From: Tuctoria greenei
Lineage: Eukaryota > Streptophyta > Magnoliopsida > Poales > Poaceae
DNA: 64,000 nucleotides
Direction of reading: 5' to 3'
NCBI GenBank assembly: GCA_036927565.1
Contig: JAYESD010000002.1
Location: 221,157,882-221,221,881, forward strand
The notes under the pieces are model-generated. The model saw only the letters and a program-made list of their open reading frames with translations, was not told the DNA's origin and did not search any database. Positions 20,320 to 31,798 of this stretch are shown here, piece after piece. Every line of letters starts with the position of its first letter. Position 1 is the first letter of the stretch. Both the position numbers and the translations under genes were made by a program.

Positions 20320-21817
20320 TGAGCATGGCATAGAGGGGGGCTGAATAGGCCTTTTGAATTTCCTGTACACTTAATAGAGTCGTCAAAAACTTAATTGACC
20401 GGACTAGGCCGGTTGTGTGGGCGGACTAGTCCGGTGTGCTGAAATATGTGAATTGATTAAGTGTTGTTTGGGAAACTAGGTTCTTTTAGCAGCGGAAATG
20501 AGAACAACAGATTCTTTGATTTAAGATTAGTGTATGAATGCACGTTAAGACTTATGAGCAACTTAAATGGTTGTTTAGCAATCAAGTGATCTAGTGAACA
20601 AAACGTAAAGTAAATGAGGCACAAGAGACAAGCGAATTTTTATCGAGGTTCGATCTCACCACGAGATCTATGTCCTCGTTGAGGAAGCTCACACAAAGCC
20701 GGGTCTCCAACCCTTTCCCTCTTCAAGTCACCACGAAGGCCGACTTGATTCCACTATCACGGGTAATCAACGAGTTTGCAGGGCAACCTCACACGTTAAG
20801 GGCTCCCACGAGAATTATAATGAAAGAGGCGATCAAATACAGTTGAAAGTATTACAATGCAGAGTATAAGTGTAGAAAGATCAAACCCCAATAGCTCGCA
20901 ATGAAGGAACAACGATCTCCCAATCCCGAATTCAAGTGTTCAAATGATTTGACTCCTTTTCGCACCATAGATGTGTGGGGAGATGTGTTTTAGGCTCTTG
21001 GGACAATGTGGCGGCACTAGGGTTTGTGTTTTCAGCAGTATTCGACGTGTGTGTACTTTGGAAGGTCGTGGATTCTCTATTTATATGGTTTCCAAAATGT
21101 TACCATTGAAAAACCTTAACACTGGACTAGTCCGGTGCAAGTCCGGACTTGTCCATTCACAGTGTAACTCGAAGTCCAGAAAGTCTGGCGGACTAGTCCA
21201 GTCCATGCTCGGACTAGTCCGGTGCTGTGTGAAGGTGGACTTCAGAAGGTTCAACGGACTAGTCCAGTCTCCACATATGGGAGACTCTAGAAAATTCAAC
21301 GGACTAGTCCGGTGGACACACGGACAAGTCCGGTCTCTCGATATGAAAGACTCCAGAAAGTTCAACGAACTAGTCCGGTGGACACACGAACTAGTCCGGT
21401 CTCCCAATATGAGAGTTTCCAAAAAGTTCAACGAACTAGTCCGGTGGACATACGGACTAGTCCGGTCTCCAGAGAAGGGAGACTCTAGAAAGTCTATCGG
21501 ACTAGTCCGATCCATGATGGGACTAGTATGGTGCACTGTGAAAGTTAGGTTAATTTTAAAACCCTTACCCCTGCGCAAAGTTGTGAGCTCTTGGAGTGTG
21601 TCTTTCATACACTCCCTATACATTTAAAATCTAATTTGTTCTTCCAAGCTCCATCAAAGTATCACTCTTTGGACACCACTCCATTTTTCACCATTTTGTG
21701 TGCACCGAGCTGTTTCACTTTGTTTGTCATGCAATCATCTCAATAGTTTCATTAGGATATCATATGTTTGTCATCAATTAGCCAAAACCCAAAAGGGATA
21801 TCCTAGATTCACTTACA
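20320..21817 (-). repeat. 5' LTR of Copia element 2 (complete, 1498 bp)
   Basis: Minus strand starts TGTAAGTGAATCTAGG at 21817 and ends CATGCTCA at 20320. The palindrome array is at about 21120-21540 with 66-bp tandem units at about 21255-21505, directly upstream of the minus-strand TATAAATA (21078-21085); another palindrome pair is at about 20400-20433 near the LTR end. Open readings of 218 (+) and 180 (-) codons cross the array and are not considered genes. Confidence 0.94.
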
Positions 21818-22497
21818 ATAGTTAAGGAATTGCACTTGGACCTCATTGTTCAAGACTCTCATTAATAAATATTGCTTCTGGCTGTACCGACTAAAATCTT
21901 CAGGGGCATACCTTGATAGTTGAGTGAATTCATTGAGATATTCACCCACGCTCGATCTTCCTTGCCTTAGGTTCTCGAATTCTTGCCCCTTCAAGATCAT
22001 GACAGCTTCCAGCACCTAACGAGATCGGAAACTCTCCTTGAACTCAGCCCAAGTAATCCTCTCCTTGTTCTCATGAGCATTGCACAAGGAATCCCACCAA
22101 TCCGCAGCTGCTCCAATTAGTTGATGAGAAGCAAATAGGACCTTCTCCCTGTCGCTGTATTGGACAATAGCTAGCTTCTTCTCTATAGACTTGAGCCAAT
22201 CATCAGCATCTATAGGGTCAGCGACTTGAGCAAAGGTCGGCGGCCTAGTCCTCATAAACTCTCCCAACCGTTTATGAGGAGGTGGGGGTGGCAGTGGATG
22301 CATGTGGGGTTGGTTGTTGACGTTACCAGCCTGCAGTTGTCCCATAGTTTGTATCATGGTCTGCATGAGCTGGTTTTGCATAGCCAATAGCTGCTCAATA
22401 TTGATAGCTCTGCGAGCAGGTCCTTGTCCATTGTTGTTCTGAGGCGCTCAATTGTTCTCCTCACCATTGCCATCCCTCAGGTTGCGAGTCCTCACCA
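21818..22497 (-). pseudogene. gag: Gag fragment of gypsy element A
   Basis: Starts MVRTRN at 22497, passes a stop and a frame change, then MQNQLMQTMIQTMGQLQ, a Pro-rich stretch, and the Ty3-type gag domain with FMRTRPPTFAQVADPIDADD, WLKSIEKKL and AADWWDSLC. After FKESFRSR a stop and a small deletion precede EFENLRQGRSSVGEYLNEFTQLSRYAPED. It ends at the element 2 insertion in the LNY codons. Homologous to 43107-43880. Confidence 0.88.
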
Positions 22498-22748
22498 TAT
22501 GAAGATAAACAAGAGTTAAGAATTTAGAAGACGTCCCCGACTATATGCATTAAGGGATATGAAACTAAACAACTATCTATACTAGCCTATGTGGATATGG
22601 CAATGCTAAAGCATTCGAAAATCCTCTATTAAGCACACAAGAAAACAATATATATAGCAACAACACACCAAACAAAAACACATCAATTCCTGAGTGCTCC
22701 TATGTGCTCTAAAGTGTCAGTTCTATCTAGATTGTGTCCTACAGTCAA

Positions 22749-22766
22749 CCTGTGGCTCTGATACCA
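22749..22766 (-). other. Primer binding site of gypsy element A
   Basis: Minus-strand TGGTATCAGAGCCACAGG, tRNA-iMet type, three bases from the LTR end. Confidence 0.9.
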
Positions 22767-22769
22767 ATT

Positions 22770-25653
22770 TGTGACACCCGGTTCCGAAAATGAACTAAGT
22801 GCAGTATATGTGTGCCCAGGATGTTCAACACACATACACAAGTGCATCACAAATGATAAACAGACAATTACGACATCTCAAATTATTAAATAAGTATTTT
22901 TGTTACACAATTCATAATACTCTCAAATACAAGCACTAATGAATATTAATGACAAGTTTCAACTAGTACAGTGGAAATAACTAAATAAGCAACTAAGCAA
23001 AAGGGATAGCGCAGCTCCAATCAACACCACAGGCAAAGATGACGGTAGACACAGCCTAGAACTCTGCATTATCGTCATTAAACTCCCAATCCTGACCTGC
23101 AACTGTTGGTGCGGGGGAATTGCAAGGGTAAGTACAGGTCGTACTCAGCAAGTGTGGAAAGTAGACATGTAGCTGATACAAATGTCGAATATAATAATGG
23201 CTAAGTGCTGAAAAGTATATTAAAACATTTAAAAAACAATATATTACATTTATGTGAAGTAATCCCATCATAAACCAAAAGTAATATCATAGTACAAGTC
23301 CATATTCCATATCCATCACCATTATACCAGATTTCACCATTACCATTAACCATATCCATTGCCACAATCAATATCAGAACATAATTCATAACCATCCATG
23401 ACCATAACCATATTATAAACCATAACCATTACCTAACCATCCCAAATCCCAAGTTCCCTCTAATCATGGAAGTTGTCCAAGTGCTCTTAACTGGGAACAC
23501 GACTATCATGATAGTTTTATTAGACTCTGCAGTGTTTATACCACTTTACCCAAGTGTTTGTGATTTCATCACCCGTCGACGACTAAGGAAACCTCCCTTA
23601 CATCGATTACATTTCCTTTGGTGTATGGCCAAGAGATCACAAAATAGCCTTTACAAAGAGATTACTAGCCTATTTAGACCCCACTGAGGTTTCACTGGTA
23701 GCGATGTCTCTTACAGAGCACATCTTCAACCAAGGGCCCCCTCTTGAGCCATTCAGATCCCAAGGTTGTCCCACCAATCATCAACAAACCTAATCCGACT
23801 ACCCATTCCCTGAGCATCCTTAATGGTCCAAATAGCACTGGTAAGGCCCTAATTAATCAGCTTTTCCGCACCCATACTTGGCCTCATGGTGGCACTGTAG
23901 TCTTGGCTTATTCTCGCATGAATCGGTCCTTAGATCCAAAGCAAGCAAACCACCATAACATCCAACCCATCCACATACCAAGCTTGCTTAGATCACCCTT
24001 TACCATATCATATTAACCAGTTCATGTTACTCATATCTCATAAATGCATAATTAAATTAAGTAGTATAGTTGTTTTCCCATCAATTAATTAAGCAAAGCA
24101 AAAAGGTAAAAAGCTCTTCCCGACTCTCTACCATACATTCCAGATGACAAGGGTGGTCAGACAAATCTAGTAAACTTCCTATCATAGGATTCCCATCATA
24201 TTGACATACGCATGCAGTTTTTGAAACAAAACATTTATTTCAAAACAGGATCAATATGCTTCAAGGACACTTGCCTTGCTCTGGGGATTGGTTCGGGTCA
24301 AAGCCTTCAAACTCTTGGTCCTGAAGATCCTCCGCGGAACTCTCTAGCGCTAATCTGTCTAATCCGCACAATAAACATACAAGACAAGAAACACAATCCA
24401 AGAGTGCACAATTATTACTCAATATGATATGAAATGCATGATTAATGCAAATGCAAGGTGGAACATGTTAATGAGTTGCTTTGAATGATCAGTAACTAGT
24501 TCTAATATCTTTAACAAGTTTATAAAGGTTTATGGTTGATTAGATCTAATTTTGGAGTTAATGTGACACAATTTAACCACGAATACCGGACTAGTCCGCT
24601 AGGGACCGAGCAAGTCCGCACTTTGCAGAAGTGTCGAACTAGGATTTTCGAGATCAACATGAATTTGAAAAAAAAAGGGGTCGAATTCACGTGAGAAAAG
24701 GAGAATAGAAGGTATATCAGGTGTTTAGGACTCCAATGAATCAAGGATCTTGGAGGTAACACTTGGATCTTGATGATCTAGGGTTGATGAAGAGCTTGAT
24801 GGTGATTTGTTGACGAAGAATGCGAAGTTGATGGAGATCTTGATCCTCTTTTGTTTCCTCCCCTTCTTCTTATTGTTCTATATCTCATTCTCCCTCCTTG
24901 GTGGCGGCTAATCTTGAGCTACGGTTTGGGTGTGGTGGAAAAGTGGCAAATAGATGTCTAGTCAAGGGGTGGGGTTGTTTATAGAGGTGGAGGCTTGGGT
25001 CAGATGGATTTTGAGTTTGAGACGAGTAGGGGCCAGTTTAGAGTCCCACATGGGCTCTAAAAGAGTTATGCACGACGTCCCTAGGCCCACTTAACATAAA
25101 AACCCATGAAACAAGTCGTAAAACAAAAGATCAAATCGGAGTTGCGATTTATCGAACAAGTCCGAAAAGGATCAAACTAGTCCGAAGTTGATCAGAGAGA
25201 TATCGAACAAGTCTGGACTAGACATCGAACAAGTCCGAACTTATCCAGAGGGAAAAACAACCATGTTTGGCCAAAAATCAGACGAGTCCGACTTTAGTCA
25301 GAGGGAAAAGCGGACAAGTCTGCTAGAACACGAGACTAGTCCGGACAAGTGTAGGGACTTAGCAAAATTTTCAAGGAATTGGAACACCAAACTAGTTCAC
25401 ACAGGACCGAACAAATCCGAAAGTGTCCAGAGGGACAAACAAACCAGTGTGCAACAAAAAGGACAAGTCCGTTTGAAGTCAGAGAGAAATCGGACTAGTC
25501 TACACCAAAATCGAACTAGTCCGCACTTTCCAGAATTCTTAAGTGTGGTTTTGCTATCAATTCATTTTAAACCTATTTCTTTTTATGTGGATTAATGTTA
25601 GACATATATTACAATGTATGCAATGCATGATGGATGAAAATGAGGGTGTTACA
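22770..25653 (-). repeat. 5' LTR of gypsy element A (2884 bp)
   Basis: Minus strand starts TGTAACACCCTCATTTTCAT at 25653 and ends GGGTGTCACA at 22770. Minus-strand TATAAA at 24978-24983. Palindromes of the same type as in the Copia LTRs cluster at about 25150-25530, upstream of the TATA box, and one pair lies downstream at about 24583-24622. Most of the rest is without coding potential. Confidence 0.92.
25150..25530. repeat. GGAC(T/A)AGTCC palindrome cluster in gypsy LTR A
   Basis: More than a dozen units such as CGAACAAGTCCG, GGACTAGTCC, CGGACAAGTC and CGGACTAGTC, somewhat more decayed than in the Copia LTRs, in the U3 region of an unrelated superfamily. Confidence 0.88.
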
Positions 25654-27446
25654 CGCCATTACAAGCCCAACCGACACCCATTCCCCGTTCCTCCAAATGA
25701 TCTGAATCAATGCTGGCAATACACTTAATTAATTGGCTAAGCCGCACCCATACATGGCCTTGAGGCGGCACTATTGTCCTGCCCTATTCTCGCATGAACT
25801 TGTCCTTAGATCCAAGGCAAGAAAACCACCATATCGACCAACCCAATCCACAAACCATGCTTCCTTAGATCCCCAAAGTCCCATATTACCAATTAATTGT
25901 AATCATCAATTCACATTATTCATAAGTGCATTAATTCATAGTGTATCAGTTTGGTTGTTTTCTCATCCTAATTAATTAGAGCGAAGAAAAAAGGTAAAAA
26001 TACCCTTCTCGACTCTCTACAATACATTCCAAGCGACTAGGATGGTCAAACAAGTCTAGCAAACACCTATCATGGGTTTCCCATCATTTTGACATAAGTA
26101 TGCAGTTTTGCGAACAAAGTATTTAAAAACAGAATCAATATGATCAAGGACACTTGCCTTTCTCTTGTGCTTTGTTAGGGTCAAAGACTTCAAAATTCTG
26201 GTATTGGAAGTCCTCGACAGCGCCCTCTAGTGCAACACCTTCTATCCCGAGCGAGAAACATGCAAAACACACAATTCAATCAAATAATGCTCATTTAGTA
26301 CTCAATATGCTATGACATGCATGATTAATGCAATTATGTGGGAAAACTTATTAGTAATTTGCTATTAATGTTTACTAACTATTTACAAAGGTTTCTAACA
26401 AGTTTGAACAGGTTTGGAATTGATTCGAGTCAATTTGGAATTTATTGAGCACAAATTAAATCTAGAGACCGGACAAGTGCGCTAGGGACTGGACTAGTCC
26501 GCCCTACGCAGAACCAGTGAGTTAGGGTTTTCTTGATCTATGAGAATTTGGAGAATTGGGGTTCAATTCATGTGGGAAAGGGAAAGTAGAAGGTATACCA
26601 CGTGTTTAGAACTCCAAAGAACGGGAGTTTGGAGGAAACACTTGGATCTTGACGATCTAGGATTGGTGATGAAGAGTTAAGGGTGAATTGGTGATGAAGA
26701 ATGCAAAGTCGATGAAGATTTTTTATGCTAGATCCTTCTTTGTGATCTCCTTCTCCTCCTTGCTACTGGATCTCCCCTTGGTGGCGGGTCCCACAAGCTA
26801 GGGTTTGTGGTGCTTTCAATTATGGCAAAGAGATGTAAAAGTGGGGTGTTGGGTTGTTTATATAGGGGTGAAGGGTTAGGGTTAGGTGGAGGCCGAGTTG
26901 GGGTCCCACAAGGGCTCCAAGGAGGTTAGACACAATGTTGTTGTGCTCAATTAAGGTAAATACCCAACAACAAGTCGTGGAAGGAAAGATTGAATCAAAG
27001 TTGCGAACACCGAACAAGTCGGCACAAGACCGGTCTAGTCCGATATTAGTCACAGGGAAAATGGACAAGTCTGGCCAAAATCAGACAAGTCCGATATTAG
27101 TCAGAGAACAACATGGACAAGTCCGGCAGAAAAAGGACAAGTCCTGGGACTTGGCAAAATTTTCGAAGGATGGGGTGAACGGACTAGTCTGCACGAGAAT
27201 GGACAAGTCTAAAATAGAACAGAGATAAAATGGACTAGTTCGCAGCAAAAACAAAAATATATGATTAGAGGTCAGAGAGAAATCGGACTAGTCCGTATCA
27301 ATAACAGACAAGTCCAAAATTTTCAGAACTTTTGAGTATGTTTTTGCTTCTAATTCATTTTAAACTTGTTCCCTTTTATGTTACTTACTTTTAAACGTGT
27401 ATTAGAATGTATGCAATGCATGATGGATGAAAATGAGGGTGTTACA
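25654..27446 (-). repeat. Gypsy LTR B, cut by insertion of element A
   Basis: Starts on the minus strand TGTAACACCC at 27446 and is homologous to LTR A until it stops in mid-LTR exactly at the start of LTR A (25653/25654). That boundary indicates element A inserted into this LTR. Palindromes at about 27010-27320 upstream of minus-strand TATATAAA (26857-26864), and a pair at about 26470-26500. Confidence 0.85.
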
Positions 27447-27454
27447 AACCCAAT

Positions 27455-27718
27455 TGGTGACACCAGGTTCTGAAAAATGAACCAAGTGTAGTATATGTGT
27501 GCCCAGGATGTTTAACACACATACACAAGTGATTCACAAATGATAAACAGATGATTACCACAGCTCAAATTATTAAGTAAGTACATTTATTACAATATTC
27601 AAATAATCCTCAAATTACAACCCTAATGATCATTAATGATAATACTACTGCAGCAGAAATAATCTAATTAAGCAACTAAGCAAACTAAGCAAAAGGGATA
27701 GTGCGGCTCCAAGCAACT
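27455..27718 (-). repeat. Gypsy LTR 3'-end fragment
   Basis: Homologous to the last ~265 bases of LTR A (compare 22770-23030), ending TGGTGTCACCA-like on the minus strand. Only eight bases (27447-27454) separate it from the start of LTR B, so an LTR end abuts an LTR start. Homology stops where the Athila-like internal sequence begins. Confidence 0.8.
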
Positions 27719-27750
27719 TGATGACAGCTGCTAAGAAACATTAACAAATA

Positions 27751-27768
27751 CCCCTGGCAACGGCGCCA
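27751..27768 (-). other. Primer binding site, tRNA-Asp type
   Basis: Minus-strand TGGCGCCGTTGCCAGGGG, eleven bases from the LTR end. This is the primer-site type of Athila/Tat elements; tRNA identity is from recalled family knowledge. Confidence 0.8.
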
Positions 27769-27779
27769 GAAATGGTCTT

Positions 27780-29286
27780 TGATGTTTCTTACATCACAGA
27801 TCATCTCTCAAAAGAGATGAGGTCTGCAAGCGCACGGAAACTGTCATGTAGCATTTCACCTAAGAGTATTCCCAAGGGTATCATATTTATTCCCAAAGGA
27901 AGGCAATGGAGTAAAGTAAACAATACTCTTATGCTCAAGCTATGGGATACTAATAAGTTATCAAGACAGGGGTAAGTTGATAATATGGGTAGTGTGACCC
28001 ACACCTAAGCAATCTACTCTAAGGGTAAGGTTGTCCTACCGAGGGTTAGACTACGAGACGGATATACTCCTACTATGCTCTAATTACTCATATACATAGC
28101 CTAATAAAGTACACATGAATATGCTAATGGTGAATACTAGGGATTAGTGGTCCAACATATCGGGCACGGGTTTACCCCTAGCAATACTAGGCAACTCCCG
28201 CCAAGATCCTGTGGCATAGTTGAATGTGGAGGATTACATAGGGCAAATAGAGCTGTCACCACCTATTGCCTACCTCTTCAATTTGTGGGTCTACGAGACA
28301 TCCAACGCTACCTAACTATCCTAGCACCATGCTAGCACATTAAGTAAATACCTTAAGAGCCGCGGCACAAGCCATCCTAAGGCAATGAATTAAATCATCG
28401 TTGAACCAATGTTGGGGCCAAGAACTAACATATTCATATTAACATTATCATATTATTACCTAATTATAATATAGTGGTGGTGTATGATGTTTCTGATAAC
28501 TTTGTAATGGAATTATGTATAGATCATAACAATATCTACACCTAGCACATACATGGACTCCACAACCCCAAAAGGAATGCTTTGCCCAAGTATAGAAGTA
28601 AATAAAGACTAATAATGATATGATTATAAAGAACAAAGTCAAAAATACAAGTGAAGATACATGAGCCATACCTTTCCGAATTTGGACATGGGACTAGAGG
28701 CTCCTCTCTAAAGTCTAACCTCCACTAAGGAACTAGGAGAACTAGTGTATAAAATTTAGTGATCCTCAATTGGTGTGTGTTAAAGTGAGGGGTGAGGGGT
28801 CCTATTTATAGCTTGGAGAAGGGTTGGTTCCCGCCACCAAAAGCGTGTGACTCAGTCACCTATGACCTCTTCACGGGGAGGAGCCAACACATGGAAGCTG
28901 ACCGAGTTCGGAGGAAAGACCAGGTCGGTCAACTAGGGGGTCGGCCGACCTGGTAAGTCCACCAAACAGTCTGTGCTTTCCTTGTATGACTTCCAGGTGG
29001 GTCCCATCCCTTGATATGGGTGCTACACCGTTGGATGGCCTCAGGTACTTCTGTTTGTGGGCCAATCCATGTGGTGCCACATGTCGGTGTTTGATTGGTT
29101 GGGATGATATTTTATAGGATCCATCCCCTTGTTTCACTTTATTTCTGTATAAAATACATGCATGCACCAATTCTTCAAGTACAAGTGGAAATAGCTTAAA
29201 TAGAAAGGTGATGTGTGCAAGAAATGATATTTCCTTGACATAATTGAGTTATATGGACGGGTGAAATTTGTATATAACAGCCGTCA
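27780..29286 (-). repeat. Athila/Tat-like LTR (1507 bp)
   Basis: Minus strand TGACGGCTGTTATATA... to ...GTAAGAAACATCA. Minus-strand TATAAATA at 28803-28810. It lacks the GGACTAGTCC palindrome but has another dyad (28919-28954) upstream of the TATA box. No coding frame recognised. Confidence 0.82.
28919..28954. repeat. GGTCGG dyad upstream of the Athila-like TATA box
   Basis: ACCAGGTCGG (28919-28928) and its exact complement CCGACCTGGT (28945-28954) flank a short centre; GGTCGGCCGACC at 28939-28950 is itself a perfect 12-bp palindrome. It lies about 110 bases upstream of the minus-strand TATA box. Confidence 0.85.
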
Positions 29287-29602
29287 ACAAACCCACCCAA
29301 GCTTATCCTTTGCTCGTCCCAAGCAAAGTCAAGACTTTAGGTTCATGTTCAGGAGTTGCTACTATGTTCTATTTTTCAAAAGTATCATGTGCACAACAAA
29401 ATACTCTACATAGTATTGCAAAAATTGGCACGATACTTCACCCATTTAAGTCATTATGGGGCTTATGCCATTTCCAATTCATGGGTGGTTGAAAGATAGA
29501 ATAACAAATGGAGCACGCATACCCTAGATCAAGTTCCACTCAAATTTTGTAGAGTTCAATTCACATTTTAAGTATCTCAATTTGATTCTCCCAAGTCTCT
29601 CT

Positions 29603-31228
29603 TGTAACACCCTCATTTTCATCCATCATGCATTGCATACATCCTAATACATGTCTATCATTAATCCACATAAAAATGAATATGTTTATAATTGATTTAG
29701 AGCAGAACCGCACTTAAGAATTCTGGGAAGTGCGAACTAGTCTGTTTTTTGTGCGGACTAGTCCGATTTCTCTTGAACCTCCATCGGAATAGTTTGTTTT
29801 TGTTGCGGACTAGTCAATTTTGGCCTCTGTACACTTTCGGACTTGTCCAATCAATTGCAGACTAGTCCGGTATCCTAGTTCGTTGAAATTTTGCTAAGTC
29901 CATGGACTTGTCCAGTATTCCAACGAACTTGTCTGTTTCTCCTCTAAGTAAAATCGGACTTGTCCAGTTTTGGCCAGACTTGTCTGATTTGCTTCTGACC
30001 AAGTTCAAACTTGTTCGATGTCCAGTTCGGATTGTCCGTTTTCGCCTCTGTCAATCTTCGGACTAGTCCGGCCCTTTTCGGACTTGTCCGGTAAATCGTG
30101 ATTCCGAATTGATCTTTAGTTCCATGATTTGTTTTTGGGTTTTACTTTAAGTGGGACTAAGGATGTCGTGTCTAACTCGTTTTGGAACCCATGTGGAACC
30201 CCACACCGTCGTCAACCCTCCTTAAACTCGAATTCCATCAAACCCTAGCCTCCAACCTTATATAAACAACCCCACCCCTTGACTTTACATCCTTTTGCCT
30301 CAATGCAAGTCCACCCAAACCCTAGTTTGTGGAGAGCCGCCATCAAGGAGAAAGAAGGAGATCCAGAGCAAGAAGAAGAAGCGGAGGAAACGAAAGAGGA
30401 TCAATATCTCCATAAAATTTCCGTTCTTCATAAACAATTCACCATCAAGATCTTCATCAACCTTAGATCATCAAGGTCCAAGTGTTGCCTCCAAAACCCT
30501 TGATCCATTGGAGTCCTAAACACCTGGTATACCTTCTACTCTCTATTTCTCATGTGAATTCAACCCCATTTCTACAAATTCAAGTCGGTCTAAAAAACAC
30601 TAATTCGTCGTTCCTGCGAAGGGAGGACTAGTCTGGTCCTGCAACGGACTAGTCTGATTTATCGATCTGTTTTCTATTGAATTAAATCTAAATTAGTTTG
30701 AATCAATTCCAAACAGGTTCAAACATGTTAAAAGCTATCAGAACTAGTTAGTAAACATAATTAACAACTCATTAACTAGTTTTTATTTGCATTTGCATTA
30801 ATCATGCATGTCATGACATATTGAGTAATATATGTGTACTTCTTGATTGTGATTCTTGTCTTGTATGTTTATTGCGCGGTTTAGACGGATTTGCGCTAGA
30901 GAGTGCCGCAGAGGACCTCCAACACCAAGAATTTGAAGTCTTTGATCGAAACCAAAACCAAGAGCAAGGCAAGTTCCTTGAACATATTGATCCCGTTTTA
31001 CAATAAATGTTTTGTTTGCAAAACCGCATTGCTTGTGTCAAATTGATGGGAAACCCAATATAGGAGTTTACTAGCTTTGTTAAACCGCTCTTGTCACCTG
31101 GAATACATGGTAGAGAGTCGGGAATGGCTTTTTACTTTTTACTTTTTGCTTCGCTTAATTAATTGGGATGGGAAAACAACTATACCATTTTAATTACGCA
31201 ATAATGAGATTATGATTATTATGAACTG
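29603..31228 (+). repeat. 5' LTR C of the plus-strand gypsy element, part before the CACTA insertion
   Basis: Starts TGTAACACCCTCATTTTCAT. Palindromes at about 29735-30095 precede TATATAAA (30259-30266); a further pair is at about 30620-30655. The LTR stops at ATGAACTG where CACTACAGG begins, and related LTRs (for example 52070) continue without a break there. Confidence 0.9.
30303..30503 (+). other. Possible leader small ORF in gypsy LTR
   Basis: A 66-codon frame starts at the first ATG after the TATA box (MQVHPNPSLW) and ends KCCLQNP. The same frame is open in LTR F (51158-51346), where the ATG is TTG and nine bases are missing in frame, and is recognisable with two stops in LTR A. It may only reflect DNA homology. 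Confidence 0.25.
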
Positions 31229-31249
31229 CACTACAGGAATATCGATCAA

Positions 31250-31640
31250 TTACGTCGGCCAAAGCCGACGTAATTAAGGCCTAAATCGACATAAGTAACT
31301 TAATTGCGTTGGTTTTTCCTTAATTATGTCGGCGGTTGGCCGACGTAGCAGTTTGGGCATAATTAAGATAACATACGTCAGCCACCGACAAAAGTTATCT
31401 TAATTACGTCGGTCTGCAGCAGCCGACGTAAGTCACGTACCGGGATGGGCCGCGGGCTGGACCGGAGTACTTACGTCGGACAAAGCATGCCGACGTAAGT
31501 TATGTGGCGTAACTGACGTCGGTTTAACCACACCGACGTAATTTCAGTGACATAACATACGTCGGCTAGGACAAACCGATGTAAGTTAAACTGGGCTAAC
31601 TTACGTCAGCCCGGTCATAGCCGACGTAAGTTAAGTTTTC
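31250..31640. repeat. Left subterminal repeats of the CACTA element
   Basis: About ten copies of TTACGTCGGC/GCCGACGTAA and close variants, several as inverted pairs, for example 31250-31273. In CACTA elements such repeats bind the element's DNA-binding protein; that role is inferred from the family. Confidence 0.88.
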
Positions 31641-31798
31641 GATTTTTTTTTTAAAAAGAGAAACTGACTACCTCGCACGATGGCGAGAACACAGAACACA
31701 TACAGATAAGGTTCCAGAATAGATACACAGCACAACAGTTATAAAACATTATACAAAACATCGACAACAACACAATTTGCAAATTAAGTTCCACCGGG
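31641..31798. other. Gene-free stretch between subterminal repeats and the second CACTA gene
   Basis: A/T-rich sequence downstream of the minus-strand gene, likely its 3' untranslated region. Nothing else seen. Confidence 0.4.

Larger units (their letters stand above)
10936..21817 (-). mobile_element. Copia element 2 (Sirevirus-like), interrupted by element 1 in its 3' LTR
   Basis: Read on the minus strand: LTR 21817-20320, primer site, gag, pol, spacer, post-pol ORF, purine tract, LTR from 12011 down to 10936, where element 1 starts; the rest of that LTR must lie left of the window. It is a different subfamily from element 1: LTRs start TGTAAGTGAATCTAGG and end CATGCTCA. It interrupts the gag of gypsy element A at an AACTAT site. 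All its ORFs carry stops or frameshifts. Confidence 0.93.
21818..25653 (-). mobile_element. Gypsy element A (Tekay/Del-like), 5' part only
   Basis: Minus-strand LTR 25653-22770, primer site, and the first part of gag, which is cut by element 2 at 21818. The continuation would lie left of the window beyond element 2. The same family as the plus-strand element at 29603-52729, whose chromodomain-like pol end supports a chromovirus call. Confidence 0.88.
27719..29602 (-). mobile_element. Athila/Tat-like gypsy remnant: internal-LTR-internal
   Basis: A single LTR (27780-29286) with a primer site on one side and purine-tract-side internal sequence on the other. On the minus strand the 3' internal sequence reads GGGACGAGCAAAGGATAAGC...TTGGGTGGGTTTG into the LTR, a pattern typical of large plant gypsy elements. 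No coding frame recognised in either flank (61 and 316 bases). Confidence 0.75.

Noticed and set aside
23466..24427. Short open frames in gypsy LTR A as possible host genes
   Set aside because: They lie wholly inside an LTR, have no recognised domain and are not conserved in LTRs B to F.
28147..29170. Short open frames in the Athila-like LTR
   Set aside because: No domain, under 100 codons and fully inside a defined LTR.
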